A stretch of DNA of 64,000 bases from Filimonas zeae. Its GTDB lineage: Bacteria; Bacteroidota; Bacteroidia; Chitinophagales; Chitinophagaceae. The first letter of the stretch is position 1, and each line of letters starts with the position of its first letter. A program made the translations under genes and the position numbers. Of the stretch, positions 1-8,929 are shown piece by piece. The stretch is taken from positions 448,150-512,149 of the forward strand of contig NZ_BMIB01000005.1 of NCBI RefSeq assembly GCF_014641615.1, read 5' to 3'. The notes beneath the pieces were generated by a model that saw only the letters and a list, made by a program, of their open reading frames with translations, had not been told where the DNA came from and made no database searches.

Positions 1-123
1 ACTGTTGTTAACAGTTTTAAATGCGTTCAAAATTTCAGATGATACGTTCAGTGCCAGCAGTGCGGTAAGCACCAGGTACATCATGTTAATCATCTTTTGC
101 CGCGGTTCCGCAGGAAGTCCCAT
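1..123 (-). CDS. gldM: GldM, N-terminal fragment (gliding motility/T9SS motor protein), cut by window edge
   Basis: Only the first 41 codons are present; the gene continues beyond position 1. The start is the ATG at complement(121..123). The peptide begins MGLPAEPRQKMINMMYLVLT, the typical GldM N-terminus: a short cytoplasmic tail with PRQKMIN, then the single transmembrane helix. In the family, GldM pairs with GldL in the inner membrane to form the proton-driven motor of gliding and type IX secretion, and its large periplasmic part reaches towards GldK/GldN. It lies 63 bases downstream of gldL on the same strand, in the usual gldK-gldL-gldM order. Identity is strong despite the truncation. 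Confidence 0.9.
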   Translation of the reverse strand, partial: MGLPAEPRQKMINMMYLVLTALLALNVSSEILNAFKTVNNS

Positions 124-186
124 ATCGCGTCTATAATTTAATTACTATTTACAAAAATGTTTAGGATTTAAAAGCAAACGCTTTAA

Positions 187-945
187 TTAACGACCCTGCA
201 TTGCAGTAAGCATGTTACCGTAAACCTGGTTCAGTCTGGTTAAGTTATTAGCCAGAGAAGCGATCTGGTGTTGTGCTCTGATAGCGTCATCAGCAGAACC
301 CTGCATAGCTGTAGAAGCCTCGTTCAGCTTACCGTAGAACTGGTTCAGCGCTTTCAGATGGTTGTTGCTTTCCTGTAATTCTAATTCGTAAATAGTATTT
401 AAAGAAGATAAATTCTTGGTCAGTACCTGAACCTGCTCGTGGAAAGTTCTGGTAGTGTCAGAAGCCTGGTTGAAAGAAGACAGTGCACCTGCAGTCTGGA
501 TATAAGCATCTTTTACAGAAGTTAATGCATGGGTAGCCTCTCTTGTCTTCTGAGTATAATCACCAGTTGCAGCAACTACGTCAGAGATTTCGCCCATTTT
601 ATCTACAGTGGTACCCAGCTTCTTAAAGCCATCACTTAATTTAGAAAGATTGGTTGGAGTAATATCTGCTTCCTGTAACATTTTCTCCATGCTTTTTAAA
701 GCAGGGTTACCTTTCTCTACTTTAGGAGCAGGAGCAGCAGCTGGTGCATGACCAGTTTCTGGCGGAGGCAGGTAAGCGTACACCAGGAATATCAATGCTT
801 CTGTTGTTAAACCTATCTTCAGCGCCCAGTCAGCCCAGGACAGGTGAAGAATTTTAGCCATTGCGCCGAAGATTACTACTGCAGCACCCACGCACACGAA
901 AATGTTTACAAGCCTGTTAACCCTTGGGGAAACTCCTGATGCCAT
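187..945 (-). CDS. gldL: GldL, inner-membrane motor subunit of gliding motility/T9SS
   Basis: 252 residues. Two transmembrane helices are visible near the N-terminus (about residues 11-30 and 43-59), followed by a long, mostly helical cytoplasmic tail from about residue 80 to the end. This is the GldL/PorL layout. Helix 1 ends in a lysine (K31) and helix 2 carries a buried glutamate (E49); charged intramembrane residues of this kind are implicated in coupling proton flow to rotation in the family. A Pro/Ala-rich linker (about 60-75) separates membrane and cytoplasmic parts. It lies between gldK (148 bases upstream) and gldM on the same strand and is probably co-transcribed with both. Confidence 0.95.
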   Translation of the reverse strand: MASGVSPRVNRLVNIFVCVGAAVVIFGAMAKILHLSWADWALKIGLTTEALIFLVYAYLPPPETGHAPAAAPAPKVEKGNPALKSMEKMLQEADITPTNLSKLSDGFKKLGTTVDKMGEISDVVAATGDYTQKTREATHALTSVKDAYIQTAGALSSFNQASDTTRTFHEQVQVLTKNLSSLNTIYELELQESNNHLKALNQFYGKLNEASTAMQGSADDAIRAQHQIASLANNLTRLNQVYGNMLTAMQGR

Positions 946-1093
946 AACTTAAATGTTTTTTAAAATTTCGGTTTTGATTGAAAACTATTCAGAGGGATAC
1001 ACACTACTCACGCTTCTCCCCAAAGAACGCCTGGTTCGTTAATTTTATTGAAAAATTCCGGATTAAAATTTTCTACAACTCACTGCTGACGTA

Positions 1094-2380
1094 TTAACGT
1101 CTTCTCAGCTGAGCAGGTAAATCAATTACACAACGGAAACCAATATAAGATTTTGCAGTATCCTGGTACTCGTAGTTACGGGCACTGGTTTGCAGATAAT
1201 ACTGAACATCTTTCCAGCTACCACCACGCACTACTTTCCTTTTCATACGTGGAGGATCTGTTTCTTTGGCGTCCCAGCGAATATCCGGGTTCATGTCGTG
1301 CTGCATGTTATAAGCACCTTCATAGTAGTAAGAAGAAGTCCATTCTGCTACGTTACCAGCCATGTTATACAAGCCAAAATCATTAGGCCAGTATGCATCA
1401 GCTCTCACAGTATAAAAACCGCCATCTTCAGGATAGTTACCTCTGCCTGGTTTGAAGTTAGCCAGCAGACAGCCTTTTTTATTTCTGGTATAGTAGTTAC
1501 CCCATGGATAGATAGATTGGGTGCGGCCACCTCTCGCAGCATATTCCCATTCTGCTTCTGTAGGCAGGCGGAAATCGCTTTCCTGCGCTTTCTTGGTACG
1601 CTCCAGGAAGCCATTCAGGTACATAGAACGCCACTGACAGAAAGCTACAGCCTGTTTCCAGCTAACACCCACTACCGGATAGTTACCGAAAGAAGGGTGA
1701 GCATAGTAACGCTTAGCCATAGGCTCGTTATAAGAGTAAGAGAAATCGCGCATCCAAACCAGTGTATCAGGATACACTTTCTGATTGTAACGATAGATGA
1801 ATTTGCTTCTCTGACCTGAGTTTTCACGCTTTGCAGCGTCTTTCAGGTTAAAGCCTTGTACGTTATAAACGATTTTTTCAGGATCGATCTCGATTTTGTT
1901 ATAAAGCCTGTTGTCAGGTGCCAATACCAGTTTGTTCAGCTTTTCGAGTGTTCCTTTGTCACCATACTTAATAGTCCTGGCTTTAGCCCAGTCTACAATG
2001 GTGTCGCCGGCATTACCGGTTTTAAAATATCCCATTTCCACTGCAGCAAGAGAATCTCTTACCCAGTTTACAAACTGACGGTACTCGTTGTTGGTAATTT
2101 CGGTAGCATCCATCCAGAAGCCATTGATAGACACAGCTTTGTTGCGTGCTGTGTAACTGTAGTTAATGTCTTCATCACTTGGGCCCATGTGGAAAGTCCC
2201 TGGCGGCACATACACCATTCCGATCGGTCTGCCCATGCTTCCACGTGAACTGGGAGCAACTCCATGAAGCTGGCCGTCATTAGGTACTCCACCTTTCGGA
2301 CCACCAGACTTACATCCGCTTAACACCAGTAGAGCGGTCAGGGCAGTTAGTGCGCTTACTGCAAATAATTGGCTTCTCAT
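1094..2380 (-). CDS. gldK: GldK, outer-membrane lipoprotein of the type IX secretion/gliding machinery
   Basis: 428 residues with a lipoprotein signal peptide; the lipobox is LSGC with Cys23 as the predicted lipidated residue. The mature part is an FGE-sulfatase (SUMF1-like) fold, with GMVYVPPGTFHMG near residue 53, DATEITNNEY, RLPTEAEWEYAARGG and the C-terminal VVRGGSWKD ... GFRC. GldK/PorK forms a ring with GldN on the periplasmic face of the outer membrane; it is structural, not a formylglycine-generating enzyme. First gene of the gldKLM set. A promoter is expected in the AT-rich stretch upstream (2381-2714). Confidence 0.95.
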   Translation of the reverse strand: MRSQLFAVSALTALTALLVLSGCKSGGPKGGVPNDGQLHGVAPSSRGSMGRPIGMVYVPPGTFHMGPSDEDINYSYTARNKAVSINGFWMDATEITNNEYRQFVNWVRDSLAAVEMGYFKTGNAGDTIVDWAKARTIKYGDKGTLEKLNKLVLAPDNRLYNKIEIDPEKIVYNVQGFNLKDAAKRENSGQRSKFIYRYNQKVYPDTLVWMRDFSYSYNEPMAKRYYAHPSFGNYPVVGVSWKQAVAFCQWRSMYLNGFLERTKKAQESDFRLPTEAEWEYAARGGRTQSIYPWGNYYTRNKKGCLLANFKPGRGNYPEDGGFYTVRADAYWPNDFGLYNMAGNVAEWTSSYYYEGAYNMQHDMNPDIRWDAKETDPPRMKRKVVRGGSWKDVQYYLQTSARNYEYQDTAKSYIGFRCVIDLPAQLRRR

Positions 2381-2714
2381 CTTGTCAATAAAGGTTATTG
2401 AAGGGTATTGGCTAATATTACTTTATCTACTCTAAAGTCCGGCAATTTGCGTTTTTCAGCAATTAACTGAACCAAAACTGAAAAATATTTGTTTTTATTA
2501 TATGACACAAATCCATTTTTCAGAATGATGTAAATATAGGAGGAAAAGCCAAACGAACCCATATCTTCAGGTATTAATTAATGTTTATTATACGGGATTG
2601 TTAAACTTCCGGTTTTTATCTATCTTCTTTCATTTCAGTCGTCAAATATCCTTACTATTTGCTTTTCTTAACGTTTTCTTACCGTTTCTTATTATATACC
2701 CCCCTTATTTTTCC
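2381..2714. other. AT-rich intergenic region upstream of gldK
   Basis: 334 bases between the end of the DUF255 gene and the start of gldK, both on the minus strand. It is clearly AT-rich and must hold the gldK promoter if that operon is independent, but I found no convincing TAnnTTTG box on the minus strand and no strong hairpin terminator. A pyrimidine-rich block near 2660-2695 contains imperfect short repeats of the type CGTTTTCTTA; I assign no function to it. No open reading frame of note. Confidence 0.4.
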
Positions 2715-4772
2715 CTACAATTCACCCCGTAACAAGCCTAAAAAGTCCTTCACCGAAGTAACAGGCCTCTGACAGCTGTAATTTTTACAAAGGAAAATCT
2801 GCGTTTGGCCGGTTCCGGACTTCCTGTTTTCTAATAGTGGAAAAAACTGATCCGATCCCCCAGAACGTTGAATAATTTTTACGGGAATATAATGGGTTAT
2901 TAATTCATTAATTATTGCGGCGGCATTTTCACCAACTACTGCAACCTCATGCACCCCCTCTACAACTGCCTGCAACAGTAATGCCCAGCACCCGAACGAA
3001 GTGGGATACCGTACAATAGCCTGCCCCAGCCCACTGATCATTTTCTCCGCCCGTACCTGCCAGTTACGGTTGTCAAATATAATAGACAGGTAGTAAAGAT
3101 TATTGGCCATGATGGCATTGCCCGAAGGTGTGGCACCGTCATATACTTCCTTCTTCCTCAGTACAATATCCTGCTGATCACGATGGGTAAACATAAAATA
3201 GCCCCCCTCCTCATCTCCAAAATGCTCCTCCAGATATTCCACCACTTCTTTTGCCTTCAGGAGGTAATCAGCATCACCGGTTACCTCCTGCAATTTCAGA
3301 TAAGCCTGTACCAGATAAGAATAATCATCCAGAAATGCAGGAAACTTCACTTGCCCGTCTTTCCACGTATGTTTCCATTCTGTGGTTACTGTTTTCAGAT
3401 GGGTTTCGAGAAAGCGGATATTCTTTTCGGCTACTTCCAGATAATGGGGGTTGCCCAATGCACTGAAAGCTTCGCAATAAGCGGTATTCATCAACAGGTT
3501 CCAGCCCAACAGAATTTTATCATCCAGCAAAGGGCGAATACGTTGTGAACGTACCGGCATTAACAACTGCTTCCATTGCTGTATTTTATCAGCCAACTCA
3601 CGCTCCGTCAATCCACTGTTCCTGGCAAATTCAGCCAGCGACTCTGGTAACCATAATATATTAGTATGCCCTTCGTGCCAGTTGCCTTCTTCAGTTACAT
3701 TATATAACGCGCAGAATAAAGGAGCATCTTCTCCCAGTAAAGCATCAATCTCTGCTTTCTGCCAGGTGTAAAACAAACCTTCCACCCCCTCACTATCTGC
3801 ATCCAGTGCGCTGTAAAAACCAAAATCGGGCGACATCAGCTCACGCTCCGTAAAAGCAAGGGTTTCTTCAATCACCGCTTTGTATAGTGGCTCCTGGGTA
3901 AGTTGATAAGCTTCAGCCAACGCCCCTACCAGTAAAGCGTTGTCGTACAACATTTTCTCAAAGTGAGGCGCAAACCATTCTTTGTCAGTACTATACCGCG
4001 CAAAACCTCCACCAAGCTGATCATAAATGCCACCCTGAATCATCTTGTCCAGTGTGTTTAACGCTTGTTGTGCCGCAGATTCATTACCGGTAAAATGATA
4101 TTGTCTGAGTAAAAAACGAATCGTATACGTTTGGGGAAATTTAGGAGCCTTACCAAAACCACCCCACTCAGCATCGTAGGTAGTCTGAATATTCTCCACC
4201 ATTTGTTGCAGATTGCCAGTTGTAAACAACCCGGCTTTCTCTTCATCAGTAGCCCGGTTGATACCGAAGGAATTGGCATTTGCCAGATGAGCAGTCAGGT
4301 TTTCAGATTGTGCTTCTATCTCATCCCTGCGTTGGTTCCATGCCTCTTCAATACCAGCCAGGGTTTCCCGCCAGCTGCTGCGGTTAAAGGCACGAACCGG
4401 TGGAAAATAAGTGCCCCCGTAAAAAGGCTTGAGATCAGGTGTAAGAAAAACATTCAGAGGCCAGCCGCCGCTACCTGTCATTGCCTGTACAGCGTCCATA
4501 TATATATGGTCCAGATCAGGGCGTTCTTCGCGGTCTATTTTAATATTCACGAAAATGCGGTTCATCATCGCCGCAGTTTCTTCATTTTCAAAGCTTTCCC
4601 GTTCCATTACATGACACCAGTGGCAGGCAGCGTAACCTATACTTACCAGTATAGGCTTATCTTCCGCTTTAGCTTTCAGCAAAGCCTCTTCTCCCCACGC
4701 ATACCAGTTTACCGGATTATGCGCATGCTGCAGCAGATACGGGCTGGTTTCTTGTAAAAGCCGGTTAGCCAT
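2715..4772 (-). CDS. DUF255 thioredoxin-like/six-hairpin protein (YyaL/SSP411 family)
   Basis: 685 residues, full length for the family. The N-terminal DUF255 thioredoxin-like domain (about 1-165) contains NRLLQETSPYLLQHAHNPV, the CHWC motif (Cys50-Cys53) and DREERPDLD. The rest resembles the alpha/alpha six-hairpin fold of N-acylglucosamine 2-epimerase-like proteins, with GGGFARYSTDKEW, HFEKMLYDN and ALDADSEG. The family (bacterial YyaL, mammalian SPATA20/SSP411) is widely conserved, but its substrate is unknown. No signal peptide, so probably cytoplasmic. Last gene of a probable operon DUF4271-hemD-this gene, with 13 bases to hemD. Confidence 0.9.
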   Translation of the reverse strand: MANRLLQETSPYLLQHAHNPVNWYAWGEEALLKAKAEDKPILVSIGYAACHWCHVMERESFENEETAAMMNRIFVNIKIDREERPDLDHIYMDAVQAMTGSGGWPLNVFLTPDLKPFYGGTYFPPVRAFNRSSWRETLAGIEEAWNQRRDEIEAQSENLTAHLANANSFGINRATDEEKAGLFTTGNLQQMVENIQTTYDAEWGGFGKAPKFPQTYTIRFLLRQYHFTGNESAAQQALNTLDKMIQGGIYDQLGGGFARYSTDKEWFAPHFEKMLYDNALLVGALAEAYQLTQEPLYKAVIEETLAFTERELMSPDFGFYSALDADSEGVEGLFYTWQKAEIDALLGEDAPLFCALYNVTEEGNWHEGHTNILWLPESLAEFARNSGLTERELADKIQQWKQLLMPVRSQRIRPLLDDKILLGWNLLMNTAYCEAFSALGNPHYLEVAEKNIRFLETHLKTVTTEWKHTWKDGQVKFPAFLDDYSYLVQAYLKLQEVTGDADYLLKAKEVVEYLEEHFGDEEGGYFMFTHRDQQDIVLRKKEVYDGATPSGNAIMANNLYYLSIIFDNRNWQVRAEKMISGLGQAIVRYPTSFGCWALLLQAVVEGVHEVAVVGENAAAIINELITHYIPVKIIQRSGGSDQFFPLLENRKSGTGQTQIFLCKNYSCQRPVTSVKDFLGLLRGEL

Positions 4773-4785
4773 TATGTTGTACAGA

Positions 4786-5592
4786 TTATTTTGCCAGTTT
4801 CTGCGCGTTCAGGTTCAGGTACTGATCCAGTGCCGATACCATGCTGGGCGCCTGTGGTGCAGGGGCTTTAATTTCCAGCGGTAAACCTGCGTCTTCCACG
4901 GCTTTGGCGGTGTTGCCACCAAAAGCTCCGATGCGGGTTTCGCTTATATTGAATTCAGGGTAATTGTCGAACAGACTCTTTACGCCGCTGGGGGTAAAAA
5001 AGCAAATCACATCAAATACCTGATTATCCATCACCTCCTTCACATCATTGCTCACAGTACGGTACATGAACCCCATCTGAAACTCGCACTTATTGGTCTT
5101 TAACCAGGTTACGATTTCATTGTCTTGCTGGTTCTCGCTGCACACATACAGGAAACGTTCGTTTTCCTTGTGTTTATTGATAACGTCGAAGAGACTTTTA
5201 TTAGTACCATCTGCACCATAAAAAACTTTACGTTTCCGGTACAGGATAAATTTCTGAAGATATAAAGCTACCGCCTCCGTAATACAGAAGTACTTGGTGT
5301 CCTGCTTAATACTCACCTTCATTTCTTCACAGGTACGGAAAAAATGATCGATGGCGTTACGGCTGGTAAAAATAACAGCGGTAAAGCTGGCAATATCCAC
5401 CTTCTGCTTGCGGAAATCGCGCGCAGGAATTCCTTCCAGTTTAATAAACGGATGAAAAAACAACTCTACATTATACTTCCTGGCAAGCTCAAAATATGGA
5501 GATTTATCGCTCTCAGGCCTTGGCTGGGTAATTAGTACTTTTTTCGCACTGCTTTTCTTAGCGCTTAAGCTTTTTGCCCCATTTTTTACCAT
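4786..5592 (-). CDS. hemD: Uroporphyrinogen-III synthase
   Basis: 268 residues. The N-terminus is basic and Ser/Lys-rich (about 1-18), then VLITQPRPESDKSPYFELA opens the HemD fold; FFTPSGVKSLFDN and the late IGAFGGNTAKAVEDAGL are typical of Bacteroidota HemD. The enzyme cyclises hydroxymethylbilane to uroporphyrinogen III with D-ring inversion in tetrapyrrole biosynthesis. HemD is poorly conserved at sequence level, so the call rests on overall pattern and on its neighbour: DUF4271 genes adjoin hemD in many Bacteroidota. The upstream DUF4271 gene ends 32 bases away and the downstream gene starts after 13, which suggests one transcript. Confidence 0.85.
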   Translation of the reverse strand: MVKNGAKSLSAKKSSAKKVLITQPRPESDKSPYFELARKYNVELFFHPFIKLEGIPARDFRKQKVDIASFTAVIFTSRNAIDHFFRTCEEMKVSIKQDTKYFCITEAVALYLQKFILYRKRKVFYGADGTNKSLFDVINKHKENERFLYVCSENQQDNEIVTWLKTNKCEFQMGFMYRTVSNDVKEVMDNQVFDVICFFTPSGVKSLFDNYPEFNISETRIGAFGGNTAKAVEDAGLPLEIKAPAPQAPSMVSALDQYLNLNAQKLAK

Positions 5593-5624
5593 GCTGTTGT
5601 TCCCCTGGTTACAATTACTAAATA

Positions 5625-6623
5625 TTAAATAGAAAGCCCCATTTTGCTGAACACAACCTTATATATCAGCAAAACAGGTAATATTTCAACGGCACAAAGG
5701 TATATAAAAAAGTGAAAAGGACTAACCCGCACCATGTTACGCACGGCCGCAAGCGCCAATATGTACCTGTAAAGGAGCAGTAAAACGATGATAAATGTGG
5801 AAATCGTAAACACGATTACATTAAAATCTCCCTCGGAAAATGCCAGCAACCATACCAGTGGCAACAGTACCACGGCCATGAGTTTATTTACCAGAAACAC
5901 AATAAAAATGTAGGTTTCAGCGGCTTCTGACACGCGAAACACCCATCCGGTAAAACGCAGAAACAGAAATTTCAGCAGGTAAACACCCGCCAGAATAAGG
6001 ATACTATACAGTACGAGATACCAGAACGGAATGTTAGTAATTTTCTTCTGCGTAAACACCACACTTACAAAAATGCCCGCCACCAACAGAAACAGAATGT
6101 TCATCATCAGCGAAGGTAAACGCCCCTGTAACAGCTGCTCGCGTGTTTGTTTCTGCCGGAAAGAAGTTTGCCGCACCAGCATAAACAGGTAAGTGAAGTA
6201 TTTGGGGAAGCTGGCCCGTATAAAGCCTAATATAAGTAGCAGCCCCACCAGAACATAAAACAACTTATCCTTCGATTCCCGCACCCATTGCTGTGAAATC
6301 ATAAACACCCCAGGCTTACCAATAGGCAGGTAAGCATTTCTGAATAAACGCTGGTACAAAGTATCCTCCTGCCAGGTGAGTTGGCGTACAGGCACCACTG
6401 TGTCTGCCCCCCTTTTTACAGAATCAGGCTTTACCATGGCCGAATCGGCCAAACGGCGGATAGTATCGGCAGCTGGCTTTGCCACCGGAGCCACCCTTTT
6501 TACAGAATCGGCCTTTCTGATAACCGGTTTGGGCTGGGTTACCGGCGGCGGGGTACTATCTGTCTGCGCCCATAACTGAACAGGAATAAGGGCCAGAAAT
6601 ATAACAATGAGATGCTTTAGCAT
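5625..6623 (-). CDS. DUF4271 multi-pass membrane protein
   Basis: The reading frame is open back to 6722, but I choose the ATG at 6623 (332 residues). It begins MLKHLIVIFLALIPVQLWAQ, a clean signal peptide, and this avoids overlap with the divergent hemW start. After it comes a Pro/Lys/Asp/Val-rich low-complexity segment with repeated KPDSVKR-like units (about residues 20-80), then roughly six to seven hydrophobic helices. The domain matches the Bacteroidota-specific DUF4271 family of unknown function, frequently encoded next to hemD as here. A role in heme/tetrapyrrole membrane steps is only suggested by that neighbourhood. Confidence 0.8.
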   Translation of the reverse strand: MLKHLIVIFLALIPVQLWAQTDSTPPPVTQPKPVIRKADSVKRVAPVAKPAADTIRRLADSAMVKPDSVKRGADTVVPVRQLTWQEDTLYQRLFRNAYLPIGKPGVFMISQQWVRESKDKLFYVLVGLLLILGFIRASFPKYFTYLFMLVRQTSFRQKQTREQLLQGRLPSLMMNILFLLVAGIFVSVVFTQKKITNIPFWYLVLYSILILAGVYLLKFLFLRFTGWVFRVSEAAETYIFIVFLVNKLMAVVLLPLVWLLAFSEGDFNVIVFTISTFIIVLLLLYRYILALAAVRNMVRVSPFHFFIYLCAVEILPVLLIYKVVFSKMGLSI

Positions 6624-6720
6624 GAGTGAACAAATATATAAACACGTATTCAACCTATCAACTTCCACTATGGCAAACTCTGTGCAATCAAGTACTTTTG
6701 CCGGATAAACAGTTCCATTC

Positions 6721-7854
6721 ATGGCAGGTATCTATCTTCATATTCCTTATTGTAAAAAAGCCTGCCATTATTGCAACTTCCATTTCTCTACCTCTTTAAA
6801 AACCATGGACGCACTGGTGGCTGCCATGGAAAAAGAAATGGAACTGCAACAATCTTACCTGAACGAGGCAGTACAGACGGTTTATTTTGGCGGGGGAACC
6901 CCTTCCCTGCTGGCTCCGGATATATTACAGCATTTGCTTACCTGCCTTCGCAGCCGGTTTGCCGTGGCAGCAGATGCAGAAATTACGCTGGAAACCAACC
7001 CGGACGACATTAACCCCACCAGCCTGCAACTGTGGAAACAAGCGGGCATTAACCGCCTCAGCATAGGTATTCAATCTTTTTTTGAGGAAGACCTGCAATG
7101 GATGAACCGGGCTCACAACGCTGGTCAGGCCAAAGAAGCGATACTGCTGGCCAAAGCAGCGGGGTTTAATAATATTACCATTGATCTTATTTACGGCGGC
7201 CCTACCCTTACAGATGAGCACTGGAAGCAAAACGTGCAAACCGCCATCGACTTACAGGTGCCGCATCTGAGTTGCTATGCGCTAACAGTAGAGCAAGGTA
7301 CAGCGCTGGAGAAGATGATAACCAAACACACCAAAGAAGATGTGGATACCGATAAACAGGGCCGCCATTTTGAGCAGCTGATGGAATGGACTGCCGCAGC
7401 CGGTTATGAGCATTACGAGATATCTAACTTTGCACAACCGGGCTTCCGCAGCCGGCACAACAGCAACTATTGGTCTGGCGCCCACTATCTGGGCCTGGGG
7501 CCGGCAGCACACTCCTTCAATGGCACCAGCCGGCAGTGGAATATTGCCAACAATGCGCTTTATATTCAAAGCATCCAGAACAATACCGTACCATTTGAGG
7601 TAGAACAACTAACGCAGGAACAACAGTTGAATGAGTATATTATGACCAGCCTGCGTACTATGGAGGGGCTGTGGCTACCCAAAATTACGCAGATACAGCC
7701 CGGAGAAGCAGGCGTTAAAACAGTACAACAACTGAAGAAAGCAGCAGAGAAATACATCAGCCAGCAACTGATGACGCTGGAGAAAGACACTTTGATTATT
7801 ACCCCGCAGGGCAGGTTTCTGGCGGATGGTATAGCCGCAGATCTGTTTGTGTAA
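6721..7854 (+). CDS. hemW: HemW, radical SAM heme chaperone (coproporphyrinogen oxidase-like)
   Basis: 377 residues. The radical-SAM cluster motif CKKACHYC (C11, C15, C18; CxxxCxxC) sits at the N-terminus in MAGIYLHIPY..., the HemW signature. Further marks are VYFGGGTPSLL, ETNPDD, GINRLSIGIQSF, HLSCYALTVEQGT and YEISNFAQPGF. HemW lacks the extra cysteine that HemN has after CxxxCxxC (here HYCNF), as expected for a heme chaperone rather than a true anaerobic oxidase. The C-terminal HemN domain covers about 300-377. Divergent from the DUF4271-hemD operon with about 97 bases between starts, again linking this region to tetrapyrroles. Confidence 0.9.
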   Translation: MAGIYLHIPYCKKACHYCNFHFSTSLKTMDALVAAMEKEMELQQSYLNEAVQTVYFGGGTPSLLAPDILQHLLTCLRSRFAVAADAEITLETNPDDINPTSLQLWKQAGINRLSIGIQSFFEEDLQWMNRAHNAGQAKEAILLAKAAGFNNITIDLIYGGPTLTDEHWKQNVQTAIDLQVPHLSCYALTVEQGTALEKMITKHTKEDVDTDKQGRHFEQLMEWTAAAGYEHYEISNFAQPGFRSRHNSNYWSGAHYLGLGPAAHSFNGTSRQWNIANNALYIQSIQNNTVPFEVEQLTQEQQLNEYIMTSLRTMEGLWLPKITQIQPGEAGVKTVQQLKKAAEKYISQQLMTLEKDTLIITPQGRFLADGIAADLFV

Positions 7855-7866
7855 ACGTACCCGCAC

Positions 7867-8877
7867 TTACATCAGTGTACTTTCAATTCTGCCAAAGCCC
7901 TCGCCCGCAGGCAGGTGCTCCCATAAAATTTTATAAATAGTGGCCGCAATAGGCATGTCTACCATAAACTCCTTATTGGTCTGGTACACACATTTGCTGG
8001 CGTTATAGCCTTCTGCCACCATGTTCAGTTCCAGGGTGGCTGCTTTAACAGAGTAGCCTTTCCCAATCATGTTACCAAACATACGGTTGCGGCTGTAGAG
8101 CGAGTAACAGGTTACCAGCAAATCGCCCAGGTATACAGAGGCTGTATAATTAATAGGCTCCCTTTCCACACCCGGTGGGTAGTGCAAAATAGAGCGTTGC
8201 AGAAAGCGGTTCATTTCATCTGCCGCATTGGCTATGTATACGCTTAAGAAGTTATCACCGTATTCCAGACCGTGGGCAATACCAGCGCCCAGGGCGTAGA
8301 TGTTTTTAAGTACCGCAGCATACTGTGCACCCACTACATCATGGTTAACCACAGTATTAATATAGTCGTTGTGAAAGTAAGCGGCTATTTCTCCGGCAGC
8401 AGCTTCGTCCAAACCGGAAAAGGTGAGATAGGATAGCTTTTCAGAAGCAACTTCCTCTGCATGGCAGGGACCCAGTACGGTAAAATAATCGTGAACATCT
8501 ACCTGAAAGCGCTGGCTCAGGTATTCGTGCAGCAGTTGATTGGTATCGGGTAGTATACCTTTTACGGCCGATACTATTTTCTTGCCTTCCAGGGCATCCG
8601 CAGGCAGTGTTTCCAATGCGGCGGTTACATACGCCGAAGGTACTGCTACTATTATAACGTCTGATTTGGCCACAACCTGCTGCACAGTATCATACATGTC
8701 CAGCAGGCTGTTGTCAAAATAAGCCGAACTTAAATAATGAGGGTTATGCTTCCGCTGACGGATGTATTGTATCGTATCTCCGTTACGTACCCACCACGCA
8801 ATATGATGCTTACCATCGGTAAGAATCTTTGCCAGTGCGGTAGCCCAGCTGCCACTTCCTATTACACCAAACTGCAT
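7867..8877 (-). CDS. gpsA: Glycerol-3-phosphate dehydrogenase [NAD(P)+]
   Basis: About 336 residues from the ATG at 8877; an in-frame GTG two codons upstream (8883) is an alternative start. The N-terminal Rossmann motif FGVIGSGSWATALAKIL binds NAD(P). KGILPDTNQLLHEYL, GPCHAEEVASEK and the C-terminal domain with NIYALGAGIAHGLEYGDN identify GpsA. It reduces dihydroxyacetone phosphate to sn-glycerol 3-phosphate for phospholipid synthesis in the cytoplasm. Convergent with hemW, with only 12 bases between the two ends. Length is normal for the family. Confidence 0.95.
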   Translation of the reverse strand: MQFGVIGSGSWATALAKILTDGKHHIAWWVRNGDTIQYIRQRKHNPHYLSSAYFDNSLLDMYDTVQQVVAKSDVIIVAVPSAYVTAALETLPADALEGKKIVSAVKGILPDTNQLLHEYLSQRFQVDVHDYFTVLGPCHAEEVASEKLSYLTFSGLDEAAAGEIAAYFHNDYINTVVNHDVVGAQYAAVLKNIYALGAGIAHGLEYGDNFLSVYIANAADEMNRFLQRSILHYPPGVEREPINYTASVYLGDLLVTCYSLYSRNRMFGNMIGKGYSVKAATLELNMVAEGYNASKCVYQTNKEFMVDMPIAATIYKILWEHLPAGEGFGRIESTLM

Positions 8878-8929
8878 AATCACGCCTGTTTAAAACCAGT
8901 AATCAGGCGGCAAACATAAGAGAATTGTT

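Noticed and set aside
1190..1819. Long open frame on the plus strand across gldK (209 codons)
   Set aside because: It lies entirely inside gldK, which has a firm family match, and its translation shows no domain or plausible composition.
2660..2695. Imperfect CGTTTTCTTA repeats as a possible regulatory array
   Set aside because: Only two or three degenerate copies in a pyrimidine-rich stretch; chance is a sufficient explanation.
6624..6722. N-terminal extension of the DUF4271 protein to 6722
   Set aside because: The ATG at 6623 begins a typical signal peptide; the extension would overlap the hemW start and its translation is not conserved-looking.
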